A DNA stretch of 64,000 nucleotides from Nitrospirales bacterium (lineage in GTDB: Bacteria; Nitrospirota; Nitrospiria; Nitrospirales; UBA8639), in contig JALDRJ010000002.1 in assembly GCA_031315865.1 (NCBI GenBank), positions 1,152,001 through 1,216,000 on the forward strand, given 5' to 3'. The notes under the pieces were generated by a model. It ran no database searches. It was given only the letters and a program-made list of their open reading frames with translations, and was not told where the DNA came from. Positions 52,565-64,000 of this stretch are shown piece by piece. The number at the start of each line of letters is the position of its first letter. Position 1 is the first letter of the stretch. A program made the position numbers and the translations under genes.

Positions 52565-53845
52565 GTGAAAATTCGAGGCATTAAAGGTATCAAAGACATT
52601 CTTCCAGGCCAGATGAATAGTTGGGATGCCGTTGAATCCACTGCTCATAAACTGGCTCAATGCTATGGCTTTTCAGAAATTCGAATCCCAATTTTTGAAC
52701 AGACGCAATTGTACTCGAGAAGTATTGGGGAATCTACCGATGTGGTGGAAAAGGAAATGTACACCTTCGCTGATCGTGATGGTACATCGTTGACCCTGCG
52801 CCCAGAGGGAACCGCTGGTGTCGTGAGATCCTACCTCGAACACAATTTACATACCCAGTTTGCAAACCGAAAACTCTACTACATCGGGCCAATGTTCCGT
52901 CATGAGCGTCCTCAGGCCGGTCGTTATCGACAGTTTCATCAATTTGGCGTGGAGGTCTTTGGAACGGATGATCCTTACATGGACGTCGAGGTCATTGCGT
53001 TACTATGGCAGTATTTTCACGAATTACAGCTTCCCGACCTTACGTTATACCTTAATTCGATAGGAACCCCAGAAGACCGACAGCGTTACACGAAAGAACT
53101 TCAAGATCATCTCACACCTCGTATCAAGGACTTCTGTGGGAACTGCCAGCGTCGACTATCAACCAATCCCCTACGAATCCTCGATTGCAAAGTCCCGTCA
53201 TGTCAAACGCTCACTGATAAGGCGCCAAAGATCCTCGATCATCTCTCTCCATCTGCCTCAGCACACTTCCAGGCCGTGCTTGACGGCCTTGCTCTCCTGA
53301 ACATCTCCTATACCATTGACCACAGACTCGTTCGAGGGCTGGATTACTACACTCAAACAACGTTTGAAATGACTTCATCCAACTTGGGAGCCCAGAATAC
53401 CATAGGGGCTGGGGGAAGGTATGACGGACTCGTCAGGAATTTAGGAGGGCCAGACACACCCGCTGTCGGTTTTGCGGTCGGTCTTGAACGGGTGAATCTC
53501 CTTATTCCTTCCACGATTCTTTCAGAACCTTCACCTTTGGTTGTCGTAGCTGGGTTTGGGCTCAAAGGACGACCTGCAGGCCTTCAACTCTTATCTCGTC
53601 TCCGTGAATCTGGAATTCGGGCCGATTCAGACTTTCGGGCCAATTCGCTGAAGGCTCACTTAAAATCGGCAGATAAACTTGACGCGCTCGCAACAATCAT
53701 CATCGGAGATGATGAAGTCCATAAAGGCCTTATCGTCTTAAGGAATATGCGAGATAAACGACAGACTGAAATACCCATACCCCATGTCCCGGATCGCCTG
53801 AATTCATGGATCCACCACGATACGGACATCTTTCTAAATTCTTGA
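52565..53845 (+). CDS. hisS: Histidyl-tRNA synthetase
   Basis: A 426-residue class II synthetase. The N-terminus KIRGIKGIKDILPGQ, motif 2 MFRHERPQAGRYRQFHQFGV, the histidine-binding LVRGLDYYTQTTFE and motif 3 GFAVGLERV (here VGFAVGLERVNLL) are intact, followed by the anticodon-binding domain. I place the start at the GTG at 52565 with AGGAAGA upstream; the frame is open for 30 more codons from a TTG at 52475 but that part is not family-like. It is unusual to find hisS between rpmH and dnaA. Confidence 0.95.
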   Translation: MKIRGIKGIKDILPGQMNSWDAVESTAHKLAQCYGFSEIRIPIFEQTQLYSRSIGESTDVVEKEMYTFADRDGTSLTLRPEGTAGVVRSYLEHNLHTQFANRKLYYIGPMFRHERPQAGRYRQFHQFGVEVFGTDDPYMDVEVIALLWQYFHELQLPDLTLYLNSIGTPEDRQRYTKELQDHLTPRIKDFCGNCQRRLSTNPLRILDCKVPSCQTLTDKAPKILDHLSPSASAHFQAVLDGLALLNISYTIDHRLVRGLDYYTQTTFEMTSSNLGAQNTIGAGGRYDGLVRNLGGPDTPAVGFAVGLERVNLLIPSTILSEPSPLVVVAGFGLKGRPAGLQLLSRLRESGIRADSDFRANSLKAHLKSADKLDALATIIIGDDEVHKGLIVLRNMRDKRQTEIPIPHVPDRLNSWIHHDTDIFLNS

Positions 53846-53995
53846 CTTTTTTCGCGAATAACTGTTATTTTTTCTCTTACTTTTCAATAAGAAACGATTT
53901 TTTCGTTTATCCCTCCGCTGTTCGATACAGCATGCTTTCTGGTGTGTTATCAATCGTATACGTTTCCAATTCTTCAATGGTTTGTTAATGCATCC

Positions 53996-54343
53996 ATGTC
54001 TTTATCACTCATTGTCCTAATCCGTAAGGATCCAACGGTTTCTCAACAACCCGTAGAGGGCTTACGCATTGCTCTCGGTCTATCAACTGGCCCCAATCGA
54101 TTAACGATCATCCTTATGGGAAACGCTCGCATGCTCGTCACTGATGAACTGAGCCCAGCTATCATGGATTTAGATACCCTCGAAAAATACTTACCCTCCA
54201 TTCAGGATTTACAATTACCAATCGTCCTTCCGGAGGGAAGTGAACAGTCATTTGATTTAGACCCTGACTTTTCCCTACAAAAGAAGTCAAAACGAGACAT
54301 TCAGACCCTCCTTCATGAAGCTGATAGAGTTGTTGTTTTTTGA
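53996..54343 (+). CDS. DsrE/TusC-like small protein
   Basis: A protein of about 115 residues with the DsrE/F-like alternation: SLIVLIRKDP, a helix with EGLRIALGLSTG, LTIILMGNARMLV, and a final strand ADRVVVF. The fold matches sulfur-relay proteins of the DsrEFH/TusBCD group. The conserved Cys of DsrE/TusD is absent, as in TusC/DsrF. The start (ATG, 53996) is not supported by a ribosome-binding site. It precedes a DsrH/TusB-like gene. The function could be sulfur transfer to tRNA or a derived role. Confidence 0.6.
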   Translation: MSLSLIVLIRKDPTVSQQPVEGLRIALGLSTGPNRLTIILMGNARMLVTDELSPAIMDLDTLEKYLPSIQDLQLPIVLPEGSEQSFDLDPDFSLQKKSKRDIQTLLHEADRVVVF

Positions 54344-54354
54344 GTAAATTCAGG

Positions 54355-54645
54355 ATGGCCTCTCAGGTGAAACCCCATTCTCTCTATATTCTTTCTCCTA
54401 GAGCACAGGAATCTCATGATTTTGAATTCATTGATGATATCAAACAGTATGTTGAGCAACATGAAATCCAGTCGTCACTTGTTCTATTAGAGGAACCTAA
54501 AGGTCAATATCAGTTCTTTGGGGAAAAACAATATATTATTCAAGAAGATAGAGAATGTCAGGTTCAAGCGTTATCACAGACTCCAATTTCATATAAAGAT
54601 CTTTTGAACCTAATTTTTATTTCAGATCGGATCTTGATTTTCTAA
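54355..54645 (+). CDS. TusB/DsrH-like small protein
   Basis: A protein of about 96 residues: SLYILSPRAQ, a helix FEFIDDIKQYVEQHEIQ, SLVLLEE and the closing ISYKDLLNLIFISDRILIF. The size, strand-helix alternation and end resemble TusB/DsrH, the third member of the sulfur-relay trimer. No Cys is present, unlike active DsrH, where a Cys near the C-terminus is typical. The start is uncertain: a TTG at 54340 would overlap the previous stop by 4 nt. It is 315 nt upstream of dnaA. Confidence 0.45.
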   Translation: MASQVKPHSLYILSPRAQESHDFEFIDDIKQYVEQHEIQSSLVLLEEPKGQYQFFGEKQYIIQEDRECQVQALSQTPISYKDLLNLIFISDRILIF

Positions 54646-54959
54646 CAGATATAAACATGAGATTGTACGACTCTTCTCTTATGTTTTCTGTCTAAATACC
54701 AAATTCGTCGTAAGAGTCGGAAGAATAGTAGGACCTGTTAATAACAGGAAGTTTAAATGAAAAATGTTTAAAATCATTACTTTAGACGTTCTATTGTATC
54801 TTGGAAACTTGTGAAGTACTCTCAGATTTCAAGAGAAAATCTGTAGATGACATGGTGTATGAGGCTGAAGAAGGTGGTGGTAGCTTGCTTTTTTTATAAG
54901 GGGTTCTTCGTTAACGTTTTAAAATTCTCATTGAATTATTAACAGGTGTTTATAAGTCT
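54646..54959. other. oriC: Candidate oriC segment upstream of dnaA
   Basis: 314 nt, AT-rich, without genes, at the point where leading-strand orientation changes within about 2.5 kb. It contains a perfect dyad CCTGTTAATAACAGG (54735-54749) and, at its dnaA end, three DnaA-box-like 9-mers. A weaker box (CTTTACACA, 52414-52422) lies in the rpmH-hisS gap, so the functional origin could also include that gap. Confidence 0.6.
54735..54749. repeat. Dyad CCTGTTAATAACAGG in the oriC candidate
   Basis: A perfect 7-1-7 inverted repeat containing TGTTAATAA, one base from a DnaA box read on the other strand. TATTAACAGG recurs near dnaA at 54938-54946. Confidence 0.6.
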
Positions 54960-54967
54960 GTGAATAA
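54936..54967. promoter_or_regulatory. DnaA-box cluster at the dnaA start
   Basis: TTATTAACA (54936-54944, 8/9), TGTTTATAA (54947-54955, 8/9 on the reverse strand) and TGTGAATAA (54959-54967, the perfect box TTATTCACA on the reverse strand). They start 11 and 12 nt apart, near helical repeat. The perfect box contains the dnaA GTG start, so DnaA may repress its own translation or transcription here, besides any origin role. Confidence 0.65.
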
Positions 54968-56339
54968 ATTAGATTCTTCAACGGTCGACCTTCAACATAC
55001 TTGGAGTCAGGTACTTGATTTCCTGCAACCCCGAGTGGGGGGAGAGGTGTTGGAGACCTGGTTTAACCCCTTGTTATACGAGGGAATTAATGGGAAAAAA
55101 GCTAGAATTTCTGTCCCTAATAAATTCTTTGGCGAGTGGTTAAGCCGGAATTATTTGGCTGTTTTGACGGAAGCCATTCAAGTCGTGGGAGCGGTATCTG
55201 GTCCCGTAGAAGTTGACTTTATCGTGAGGGAATCTAACGAAGACCCGTATTCCCAGTCAGGCGCACCGATTAGGAATCCACCACGAGATCCCCAATCCGT
55301 CTTGAATCGGAACAAGAAGTCCCCATTACCAAACCCTAAATACACGTTCGATAACTTTGTGGTCGGTGCAAGCAATCAATTTGCTCATGCCGCCAGTCGA
55401 GCTGTCGCGGAGTCTCCTGCCTTAGCCTATAATCCACTGTTCATCTACGGAGGGGTAGGCTTAGGAAAAACACATCTTCTGCATTCGATCGGAAATTACG
55501 TGGCCCAGAACGGAGAACTCCGAATCGCGTATGTCACCACGGAACAATTTACGAATGAAGTGATCAACTCCATACGCTACGACAAAATGATTGAACTCCG
55601 GCGTCGGTATCGTAACGTTGATATGTTGCTGATCGACGATATCCAGTTTTTGGCAGGAAAGGAGCGGACACAGGAAGAATTTTTTCATACGTTTAACTCT
55701 CTCTACGAGGCTCGGAAACAGATCGTGCTTTCCAGTGATCGTTTTCCTAAAGAGATGCCGTCGATGGAAGAACGTCTGCGGTCGCGGTTTGAATGGGGGT
55801 TGATCGCGGACCTGCAACAGCCGGACGTCGAAACGCGCATAGCCATCCTCAGAAAAAAATCTGAAGAAGAAGGTGTGGGGATATCAGAAGAAGTCATTCA
55901 ATTGTTGGCCGCGAATCTCAAGAGCAACATCCGAGAAATTGAAGGGGCACTCATTCGTCTGGGTGCGTATGCATCACTGACCGGCCAAGTCATTACGGTC
56001 GAGATGACGAAGAATGTCCTGCGTGACTTGTTAGGGGGAAAGCGGAATGTGATCACGATCGAAGACATTCAGGAGGCCGTCGCAAACCGGTTTCATGTCA
56101 AGGTTTCGGACTTAAAATCGAAACGTCGAACGAAGACCCTCGTTCATCCCCGACAGGTTGCCATGTATCTTTGTCGTGAACTCACGGATGCCTCATTTCC
56201 TGAAATAGGCCGAGATTTCGGGGGGAAAGATCATACGACGATTATCCACGCCTGCAAGCAAATTCAAAAATCACAAGAAACAGATTCCGTGTTACGAAAT
56301 ACGATTATGAGTCTGAAAGAAGAGATCGGAAAAGGTTAG
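54960..56339 (+). CDS. dnaA: Replication initiator DnaA
   Basis: A 459-residue initiator. Domain I is 1-90 (TWSQVLDFLQPRVGGEVLET), followed by a short linker. The AAA+ domain has Walker A GGVGLGKTHLLHSIGN, Walker B LLIDDIQFLAGKERTQEEFF and the box VII Arg region SRFEWGLIADLQ. Domain IV ends with the DNA-binding signature (LCRELTDASFPEIGRDFGGK, DHTTIIHACKQI). The start is GTG at 54960 inside a DnaA box. A weak AGGTG lies 12 nt upstream. Confidence 0.97.
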   Translation: MNKLDSSTVDLQHTWSQVLDFLQPRVGGEVLETWFNPLLYEGINGKKARISVPNKFFGEWLSRNYLAVLTEAIQVVGAVSGPVEVDFIVRESNEDPYSQSGAPIRNPPRDPQSVLNRNKKSPLPNPKYTFDNFVVGASNQFAHAASRAVAESPALAYNPLFIYGGVGLGKTHLLHSIGNYVAQNGELRIAYVTTEQFTNEVINSIRYDKMIELRRRYRNVDMLLIDDIQFLAGKERTQEEFFHTFNSLYEARKQIVLSSDRFPKEMPSMEERLRSRFEWGLIADLQQPDVETRIAILRKKSEEEGVGISEEVIQLLAANLKSNIREIEGALIRLGAYASLTGQVITVEMTKNVLRDLLGGKRNVITIEDIQEAVANRFHVKVSDLKSKRRTKTLVHPRQVAMYLCRELTDASFPEIGRDFGGKDHTTIIHACKQIQKSQETDSVLRNTIMSLKEEIGKG

Positions 56340-56360
56340 CCTCCGCAGGAGTTTGGAATT

Positions 56361-57488
56361 ATGAAGGTCACGATCCAACGGCAAGGACTGCTCACGGCCC
56401 TTCAGCGTGTTCAGGGAGTCGTCGAAAAAAGAAACACGATGCCCATCTTGGCGAATATTCTTCTAGAAGCCAAAGAAGATGGACTAGACATTCTCGCAAC
56501 CGACTTAGAGTTGGCCATGCGTGGACTCTACAATGCGAAGGTGGACCAACCTGGAGCCGTTACCTTTTCGGCTCGGAAGCTGTTTGAAATATTGAAGGAG
56601 ATCCGCGAACCAGAAATTCAGATTACCGTATCGGACAATTCCTGGGTGACCATCAAGGCTGGTCGGAGCGAATTTCGTGTTGTTGGTCTTCCAAGCCAGG
56701 ATTTCCCCAGTCTCCCTGCCATCGAAAGGGACGGTCTTATTCCTCTTCCTTCATCCGGGCTCTTAGAATTAATCCGACATACCATTTTCGCGGTTGGTGA
56801 CAACGACACTCGCTACGTCCTCAATGGAGTCTTAGTCTCCATTACCAGTGGCCCGGCCCAAAAAGCCACGATTCGACTCGTCGGTACCGATGGGCATCGA
56901 CTGGCCTTGGCGGAAGAGGAAGTCTCGATCGAGCCAGGATCCCTTCCAGACAATGAGACGAAAGTGATCATTCCCAAGAAGGCTGCAGTCGAAATCCGAC
57001 GACTGTTAGAAGAGGATGACAACGAACCACTGGTGGGATTTACGAAGAATATGGTCATCTTCCGGAAAAGCGGACTTGTCCTGACATCGCGTGTCATGGA
57101 AGGCGCCTATCCTAATTACCAGCAGGTCGTTCCGAAAGAAGGATCCAAGAAGATTAAAGTCTCAAAGGACGATTTTGAAGGGGCCATTCGACGCGTGTCG
57201 TTGCTCTCCAAAGATAAGTCCTACGCTATTAAACTCGCCTTTACAAAAGATCGAATTCATTTATCATCAAGTAACCCTGATTTGGGAGAAGCAAACGAAG
57301 AAATCGCCGCACAACATACAGGAGACGACTTTTCAACGGGGTTTAACGCCCGCTATTTGCTAGACGTCTTGAGTGCGATAGATGGGGAATTTCTGACTTT
57401 GCAGATGGAAACCCCGCTGAGTCCGTGCTTAATCCAGGAGCACGAGAATCCCAAATTCAAAGCCGTGGTTATGCCGGTCAAAGTCTAA
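56361..57488 (+). CDS. dnaN: DNA polymerase III sliding clamp beta subunit
   Basis: A 375-residue clamp with three repeated domains. MKVTIQRQGLLTALQRVQGV begins domain I, GTDGHRLALAEEEV closes domain II, and the end SPCLIQEHENPKFKAVVMPV is the usual C-terminus beside the partner-binding pocket. It encircles DNA to make the polymerase processive. It lies 21 nt after dnaA. recF, which usually follows, is absent; gyrB comes next. Confidence 0.97.
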   Translation: MKVTIQRQGLLTALQRVQGVVEKRNTMPILANILLEAKEDGLDILATDLELAMRGLYNAKVDQPGAVTFSARKLFEILKEIREPEIQITVSDNSWVTIKAGRSEFRVVGLPSQDFPSLPAIERDGLIPLPSSGLLELIRHTIFAVGDNDTRYVLNGVLVSITSGPAQKATIRLVGTDGHRLALAEEEVSIEPGSLPDNETKVIIPKKAAVEIRRLLEEDDNEPLVGFTKNMVIFRKSGLVLTSRVMEGAYPNYQQVVPKEGSKKIKVSKDDFEGAIRRVSLLSKDKSYAIKLAFTKDRIHLSSSNPDLGEANEEIAAQHTGDDFSTGFNARYLLDVLSAIDGEFLTLQMETPLSPCLIQEHENPKFKAVVMPVKV

Positions 57489-60050
<2,562 letters not shown>

Positions 60051-60053
60051 CTG

Positions 60054-62555
60054 ATGCCCACTGAAGAACGTCTGACACAGATTGCGATCGAAGACGAAAT
60101 GCGTCTGTCCTACCTGGATTACGCGATGAGCGTGATCGTAGGGCGCGCCTTGCCCGATGTGCGAGATGGCTTGAAGCCGGTCCATCGTCGCATCCTCTAT
60201 GGCATGAATGAGATGGGGTTGGCGGCGAACCGGCCCTACCGTAAGTCCGCCAAAATCGTCGGGGAAATCATGGGGAATTATCATCCTCATGGCGATTCGG
60301 CCATTTACGATACGCTCGTGCGGATGGCGCAGCCATTCAACATGCGCTACACCCTGGTGGATGGCCAAGGCAACTATGGCTCTGTTGATGGTGATCCGCC
60401 CGCCGCCATGCGGTACACCGAAGCGCGGCTCACCAAAATCGCCCAAGAGATGCTGGTCGATATCGAGAAAGAGACGGTGGATTTCACGCCCACCTATGAT
60501 GAGTCCAGCGTTGAACCTCTCGTCCTTCCCGCCAAGGTTCCAAGCCTGCTCATTAATGGTGCGGGCGGGATCGCCGTTGGCTACGCTACGAATATCCCGA
60601 CCCACAATCTCGGTGAAATCGTCAGTGCTCTCATCGAATTAATCGATCGTCCGGAAATGAGCATTGACCAGCTGATGGACTATATTCCCGGGCCGGATTT
60701 TCCAACCGCGGGATTTATCTATGGCACGCAGGGGATTAAAGAGGCCTATCATACGGGTCGTGGTTTATTGACCGTTCGGGCTAAGGCCGAGATTGAAACG
60801 GATGAAAAAACCGATCGCTCTCGCATCATCGTGACCGAATTACCCTATCAAGTGAACAAAGCCAGACTGTTGGAAAAAATCGCCGAACTGATCCACGACA
60901 AACGAATCGAGGGTATCAGTGACCTTCGTGATGAATCGGACCGTGATGGCCTTCGTGTCGTCATCGAGCTGAAGAGAAATGAGACTCCGATCGTGGTTCT
61001 CAATCAGTTGTACAAACACACGTACATGCAGACGACCTTTGGGGTCATCATGCTGGCGCTGGTACAGAACCGTCCGGAAGTCCTCAACCTCAAGCAAATT
61101 CTGGAAGCCTTCATTGAACACCGTCGCGAAGTCATCATACGTCGAACGGCGTTCGATCTTCGCAAGGCCGAAGAACGCGCTCATATTCTCGAAGGCCTGA
61201 CGATCGCCCTCTCCCACCTCGATGCCGTCATTGCGCTCATCCGTGGAGCGAGTTCGCCGGACGTGGCTCGACAAGGCTTAATCGATCAATTTTCACTGAG
61301 TGACATTCAGGCCAACGCGATCCTCGACATGCGGTTGCAACGTCTGACACAACTCGAACAAGAAAAATTGGCTCAGGAATATCAAGAGATCAAGGCCAAG
61401 ATCCTTGAACTCAAGAGTATTCTGGAATCCGATTCGCGCGTTCGACAGATCATGAAGGATGAACTGGTAGAGATCAAAGACGCGTATCGGGATGAACGCC
61501 GGACCCGGATTATCCCGGTTGAAGCGGAAATCCAGCGTGAAGACCTCATCGCCGAAGAGGAGGTAATCGTTACTATCTCGCATGCCGGGTACATCAAGCG
61601 AAACCCCATTTCCGAGTATCGCGCGCAGAATCGAGGCGGGAAAGGCAAGATTGGAATGGGGGTACGGGAGGAGGATTTCGTAGAAAAGATCTTCAGTGCC
61701 TCCACCCATGATTACCTGCTCTTTTTTACCGACGCTGGAAAAGTCTACTGGCTCAAAGTGTATGAGTTGCCGGATGTGGGCCGTGCCACGAAAGGGAAAG
61801 CCATCGTGAATCTCCTGGCTCTTGGGCAGGATGAAAAAGTGACCATTACGTTGCCGGTGAAAGAGTTTCGTGATGATCACTATGTCGTCATGGCCACCCG
61901 GCAGGGCACGATTAAGAAGACCGAGCTGTCTGCGTTTTCCAATCCTCGTCAGGGAGGCATTATCGCGTTGTCGTTGGATGAGGGGGACAAACTCATTGGC
62001 GTGGAACTGACAGATGGACAACGGGACATCGTCCTAGGGACGCGTTTTGGTCTGGTCATTCGGTTTCGCGAAGATGATGTACGGGCCATGGGACGAACAG
62101 CCCGAGGTGTGCGAGGCATTAATTTGGAAGAAGGCAATGAGGTCATTGGAATGACAACCCTGCTGCCTGCGTCTGAGTCTTCAATCTTAACGGTGACAGA
62201 ACTTGGGTATGGTAAGAGAACCCAAGCGTCTGAATACCGTGCGCAAGCCCGAGCTGGAAAAGGCGTGATCAGCGTGCGGGTGACTGACAAAAACGGCCCG
62301 GCAGTGTCCTTTCATCAAGTCACAGATGCTGATGACATCATGGTCATGACGGCCGAAGGCAAAGTTTTGCGGATGCACATCGGCGATCTGCGCGAAATTG
62401 GTCGAAACGCTCAAGGTGTCCGATTAATCGATATGACCGATGACGATCGCGTGGTGGGTGTTGCGAAGCTCAGTGATTCCTCAGGCTCTGGAGAGAATGG
62501 AACCAGTGCGCCATTATCAGGGCCTGACGTAAACGGACCGGCCGATAATCACTAA
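60054..62555 (+). CDS. gyrA: DNA gyrase subunit A
   Basis: An 833-residue subunit. The N-terminal [20 protein letters not shown], the quinolone-resistance region with [11 protein letters not shown] (Ser and Asp at the E. coli 83 and 87 equivalents, so wild-type like), and the catalytic Tyr in [10 protein letters not shown] are present. The C-terminal beta-pinwheel has six blades and a GyrA-box variant QNRGGKG, so it should wrap DNA and supercoil. It starts 3 nt after gyrB. Confidence 0.97.
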   Translation: MPTEERLTQIAIEDEMRLSYLDYAMSVIVGRALPDVRDGLKPVHRRILYGMNEMGLAANRPYRKSAKIVGEIMGNYHPHGDSAIYDTLVRMAQPFNMRYTLVDGQGNYGSVDGDPPAAMRYTEARLTKIAQEMLVDIEKETVDFTPTYDESSVEPLVLPAKVPSLLINGAGGIAVGYATNIPTHNLGEIVSALIELIDRPEMSIDQLMDYIPGPDFPTAGFIYGTQGIKEAYHTGRGLLTVRAKAEIETDEKTDRSRIIVTELPYQVNKARLLEKIAELIHDKRIEGISDLRDESDRDGLRVVIELKRNETPIVVLNQLYKHTYMQTTFGVIMLALVQNRPEVLNLKQILEAFIEHRREVIIRRTAFDLRKAEERAHILEGLTIALSHLDAVIALIRGASSPDVARQGLIDQFSLSDIQANAILDMRLQRLTQLEQEKLAQEYQEIKAKILELKSILESDSRVRQIMKDELVEIKDAYRDERRTRIIPVEAEIQREDLIAEEEVIVTISHAGYIKRNPISEYRAQNRGGKGKIGMGVREEDFVEKIFSASTHDYLLFFTDAGKVYWLKVYELPDVGRATKGKAIVNLLALGQDEKVTITLPVKEFRDDHYVVMATRQGTIKKTELSAFSNPRQGGIIALSLDEGDKLIGVELTDGQRDIVLGTRFGLVIRFREDDVRAMGRTARGVRGINLEEGNEVIGMTTLLPASESSILTVTELGYGKRTQASEYRAQARAGKGVISVRVTDKNGPAVSFHQVTDADDIMVMTAEGKVLRMHIGDLREIGRNAQGVRLIDMTDDDRVVGVAKLSDSSGSGENGTSAPLSGPDVNGPADNH

Positions 62556-62656
62556 AACCCTCTTTCCGTTTTTTATACTAGTCCTCCAAACTCGAAGTGG
62601 CCGAGCGGCCATGTAGTGATTTTGCCGAAGGACGTTTCGGATAGAAAAAACAAGAA

Positions 62657-62687
62657 CGGGCGGTTGGCTTCACTGCCCAACCGCCCG
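62657..62687 (-). terminator. Hairpin terminator of the M11-type protease gene
   Basis: CGGGCGGTTGG and CCAACCGCCCG form an 11-bp stem with a 9-nt loop. Read leftward, it is followed by TTCTTGTTTTTTC, a proper T-rich tract. It can also stop transcripts leaving gyrA. Confidence 0.8.
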
Positions 62688-62738
62688 TCATGACAGAATC
62701 TCTGCCTCTGTTTAGCTCGCCTAAAACCCAGGTGTTGC

Positions 62739-64000
62739 CTAGTTTCTCCCTTTCCCGCTTCCTGGCTTCGTCGAACCGCCACTATATGTGTAAGAGGCAG
62801 TTCCTGGGGTCGTTGAAACATGTCCTACCTGATCGACGGCGTAGATGTCATAATGATTGTCCGTCGTCGTTGAAAAGTTCTTATCAGAAAAATTCAAATT
62901 GGAGGCAGAGCCGATAAGCGTTCCATTTCTGTACACTGAATAGGATGCAATCCCCGACCCCTGTGGTCCATCACTGGCGGCATCCCAGGTGAGTTGAACG
63001 GTTTGGTTTTGTTTTTTCCCTGATAATGAGGCAGAGACATTCGATGGTGTCGTGGGAGCGGTCGTATCAACTGTTACAGAAGCGTTCCCTATCGTGTCAT
63101 GCGTGGGATTTTCTCCAGAGGTCGTGACGATCAATGGATAGCTGGCATCTCCACTATTGGTCGTCATGACGGTCATCGTCGTTGTCGCGGAAGTTCCCGG
63201 CGCGACGGTCAGCACTGAATCCTGGAAGGTGCCTGTGACTCCTGAAGGAAACGTTCCATTCAAAGATAGTTGTGCCTCCATGCATCCCAACGTGTCAGTA
63301 TTGGTAATGGTGACCATAAAGGGATGAATGGCGCTGGGGTCACCCACTATTTGTGTTGACGGAGTCAGGGACACGCTGGGCGTATGTGCGATACAAGAAT
63401 GAAAGCTTACGTCTACCGTGACATAGTTCGCATTATTTTCAATTTGCGAGATTGTAATGCCGTTTTCAGAGTCATGGAACTCATAAGAACTGGGATCGCT
63501 AAAATCACTCTTCAACACTTTGATCAGATAAGACCAATTATCAGTATCAACCCCACGGTGGATATTCACTCCGGTTGTGTAGGTTGAGGAAAGCCCTGTG
63601 TCCAAACCGGTTCTTTGCCGGTAAGAGAGATAATAGGGACGGCCTGTGGAAGGTGTGATCCGGACAATTTGCGGATAGGTGGAAGTGTCTGGATCTGTGC
63701 CTAGTGGCGATAAGCTATATTGTCCCGCTCCAGTCACATCAATAATCTTCTCTTGTAAGTCGGCTCGATCGAACCACCCGACTTGATCGACATGCACACT
63801 GTTAAGCTTCCGTTTTGAACAACAATATCCCATCAAATCCGATGTATCTCCATATTCCACATTTTTCAGTTCATCGTTGTCTGGATCCGTCGCAGCATGG
63901 TGCCAGCCGATGTTATGCCCCAACTCATGTGCAAAAGCGATCGGGTCGATTTTAGTACTCCAGGATTTTCGCACCGACGAGCTTCCGTAACTTCCCACCT
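62739..64000 (-). CDS. Secreted M11-type zinc metalloprotease with C-terminal Fn3-like domain (partial)
   Basis: The frame is open to the right window edge, so the N-terminus is missing; 420 codons are visible. Near the edge HELGHNIGWHHA is the zinc motif HExxHxxGxxH of gametolysin-type (peptidase M11) enzymes, followed by SDLMGYCC and a downstream VDQVGWF. A beta-rich region (150-310) with an NEW3-like segment (PFMVTITNTDTLGCMEAQLS) and a fibronectin-III-like domain follow (APTTPSNVSASLSG, GSGIASYSVYRNGTLIGSAS). The C-terminal tail is Gly/Ser/Lys-rich. It is probably secreted and may act on the surface or matrix. A good terminator follows. Confidence 0.85.
   Translation of the reverse strand, partial: VGSYGSSSVRKSWSTKIDPIAFAHELGHNIGWHHAATDPDNDELKNVEYGDTSDLMGYCCSKRKLNSVHVDQVGWFDRADLQEKIIDVTGAGQYSLSPLGTDPDTSTYPQIVRITPSTGRPYYLSYRQRTGLDTGLSSTYTTGVNIHRGVDTDNWSYLIKVLKSDFSDPSSYEFHDSENGITISQIENNANYVTVDVSFHSCIAHTPSVSLTPSTQIVGDPSAIHPFMVTITNTDTLGCMEAQLSLNGTFPSGVTGTFQDSVLTVAPGTSATTTMTVMTTNSGDASYPLIVTTSGENPTHDTIGNASVTVDTTAPTTPSNVSASLSGKKQNQTVQLTWDAASDGPQGSGIASYSVYRNGTLIGSASNLNFSDKNFSTTTDNHYDIYAVDQVGHVSTTPGTASYTYSGGSTKPGSGKGRN

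Noticed and set aside
61293-62021. Long antisense frames over gyrA (also 59883-60605)
   Set aside because: These are shadows of the biased codon use of gyrA and gyrB, with no start signals.

Overview
The window comes from a bacterial chromosome of moderate G+C and spans the likely replication origin. The taxon is inferred, not proven. PEP-CTERM sorting, the order dnaA-dnaN-gyrB-gyrA without recF, paired bactofilins beside parAB and a moxR/bat operon together fit a Nitrospirota (Nitrospira-like) organism. No rRNA or other decisive marker is present.

Region 1 (1-11.6 kb): a leftward envelope operon moxR-DUF58-DUF4381-batA-batB/C-batD; the last gene runs off the left edge. It is followed by hsp20, a secreted dienelactone-hydrolase-like protein, a GT39-type membrane glycosyltransferase and a DUF2278 protein.

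Region 2 (about 11.6-30.7 kb): an accessory region bounded on the right by tRNA-Arg(UCG). It holds four toxin-antitoxin pairs (VapBC, HigBA, ParDE and a Gp49/HigA-like pair), an unusual SNase-like protein, a secreted coiled-coil protein and an OMP. It also holds one IS3-family element, an orphan IS end, a truncated conjugative coupling-protein gene and a decayed serine recombinase beside a copy of the tRNA 3' end. Its centrepiece is a leftward defence operon (18.4-26.6 kb). The order is GmrSD-type type IV enzyme, a 39-codon ORF, an MmeI-family methyltransferase whose own nuclease motif appears lost, a DExH helicase and a GIY-YIG nuclease. The last four overlap by 4-8 nt. The simplest model is a split restriction-modification system: the methyltransferase provides specificity and protection, and cutting is delegated to the helicase plus GIY-YIG pair. 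The GmrSD protein would cover phages with modified DNA. A sharply AT-rich block inside the methyltransferase gene marks a probable specificity swap.

Region 3 (30.7-34.9 kb): DUF1353 protein, a perfect 14-copy 9-bp tandem repeat, a PEP-CTERM zinc metalloprotease, a Yip1-like membrane protein and two unrecognised proteins.

Region 4 (34.9-52.3 kb, all leftward): rluD-like, F1-ATPase atpHAGDC without F0 genes, mnmA, two bactofilins, parB, parA, rsmG, mnmG, mnmE, yidC, yidD, rnpA and rpmH. Two perfect parS palindromes lie in two copies of an approximately 115-bp repeat.

Region 5 (52.6-62.6 kb, all rightward): hisS, two small DsrE/DsrH-like proteins, a DnaA-box cluster, dnaA, dnaN, gyrB and gyrA. 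The change of strand between rpmH and hisS/dnaA, with parS nearby, places the origin at about 52.3-55 kb. The right edge holds part of a secreted M11-type metalloprotease on the minus strand.
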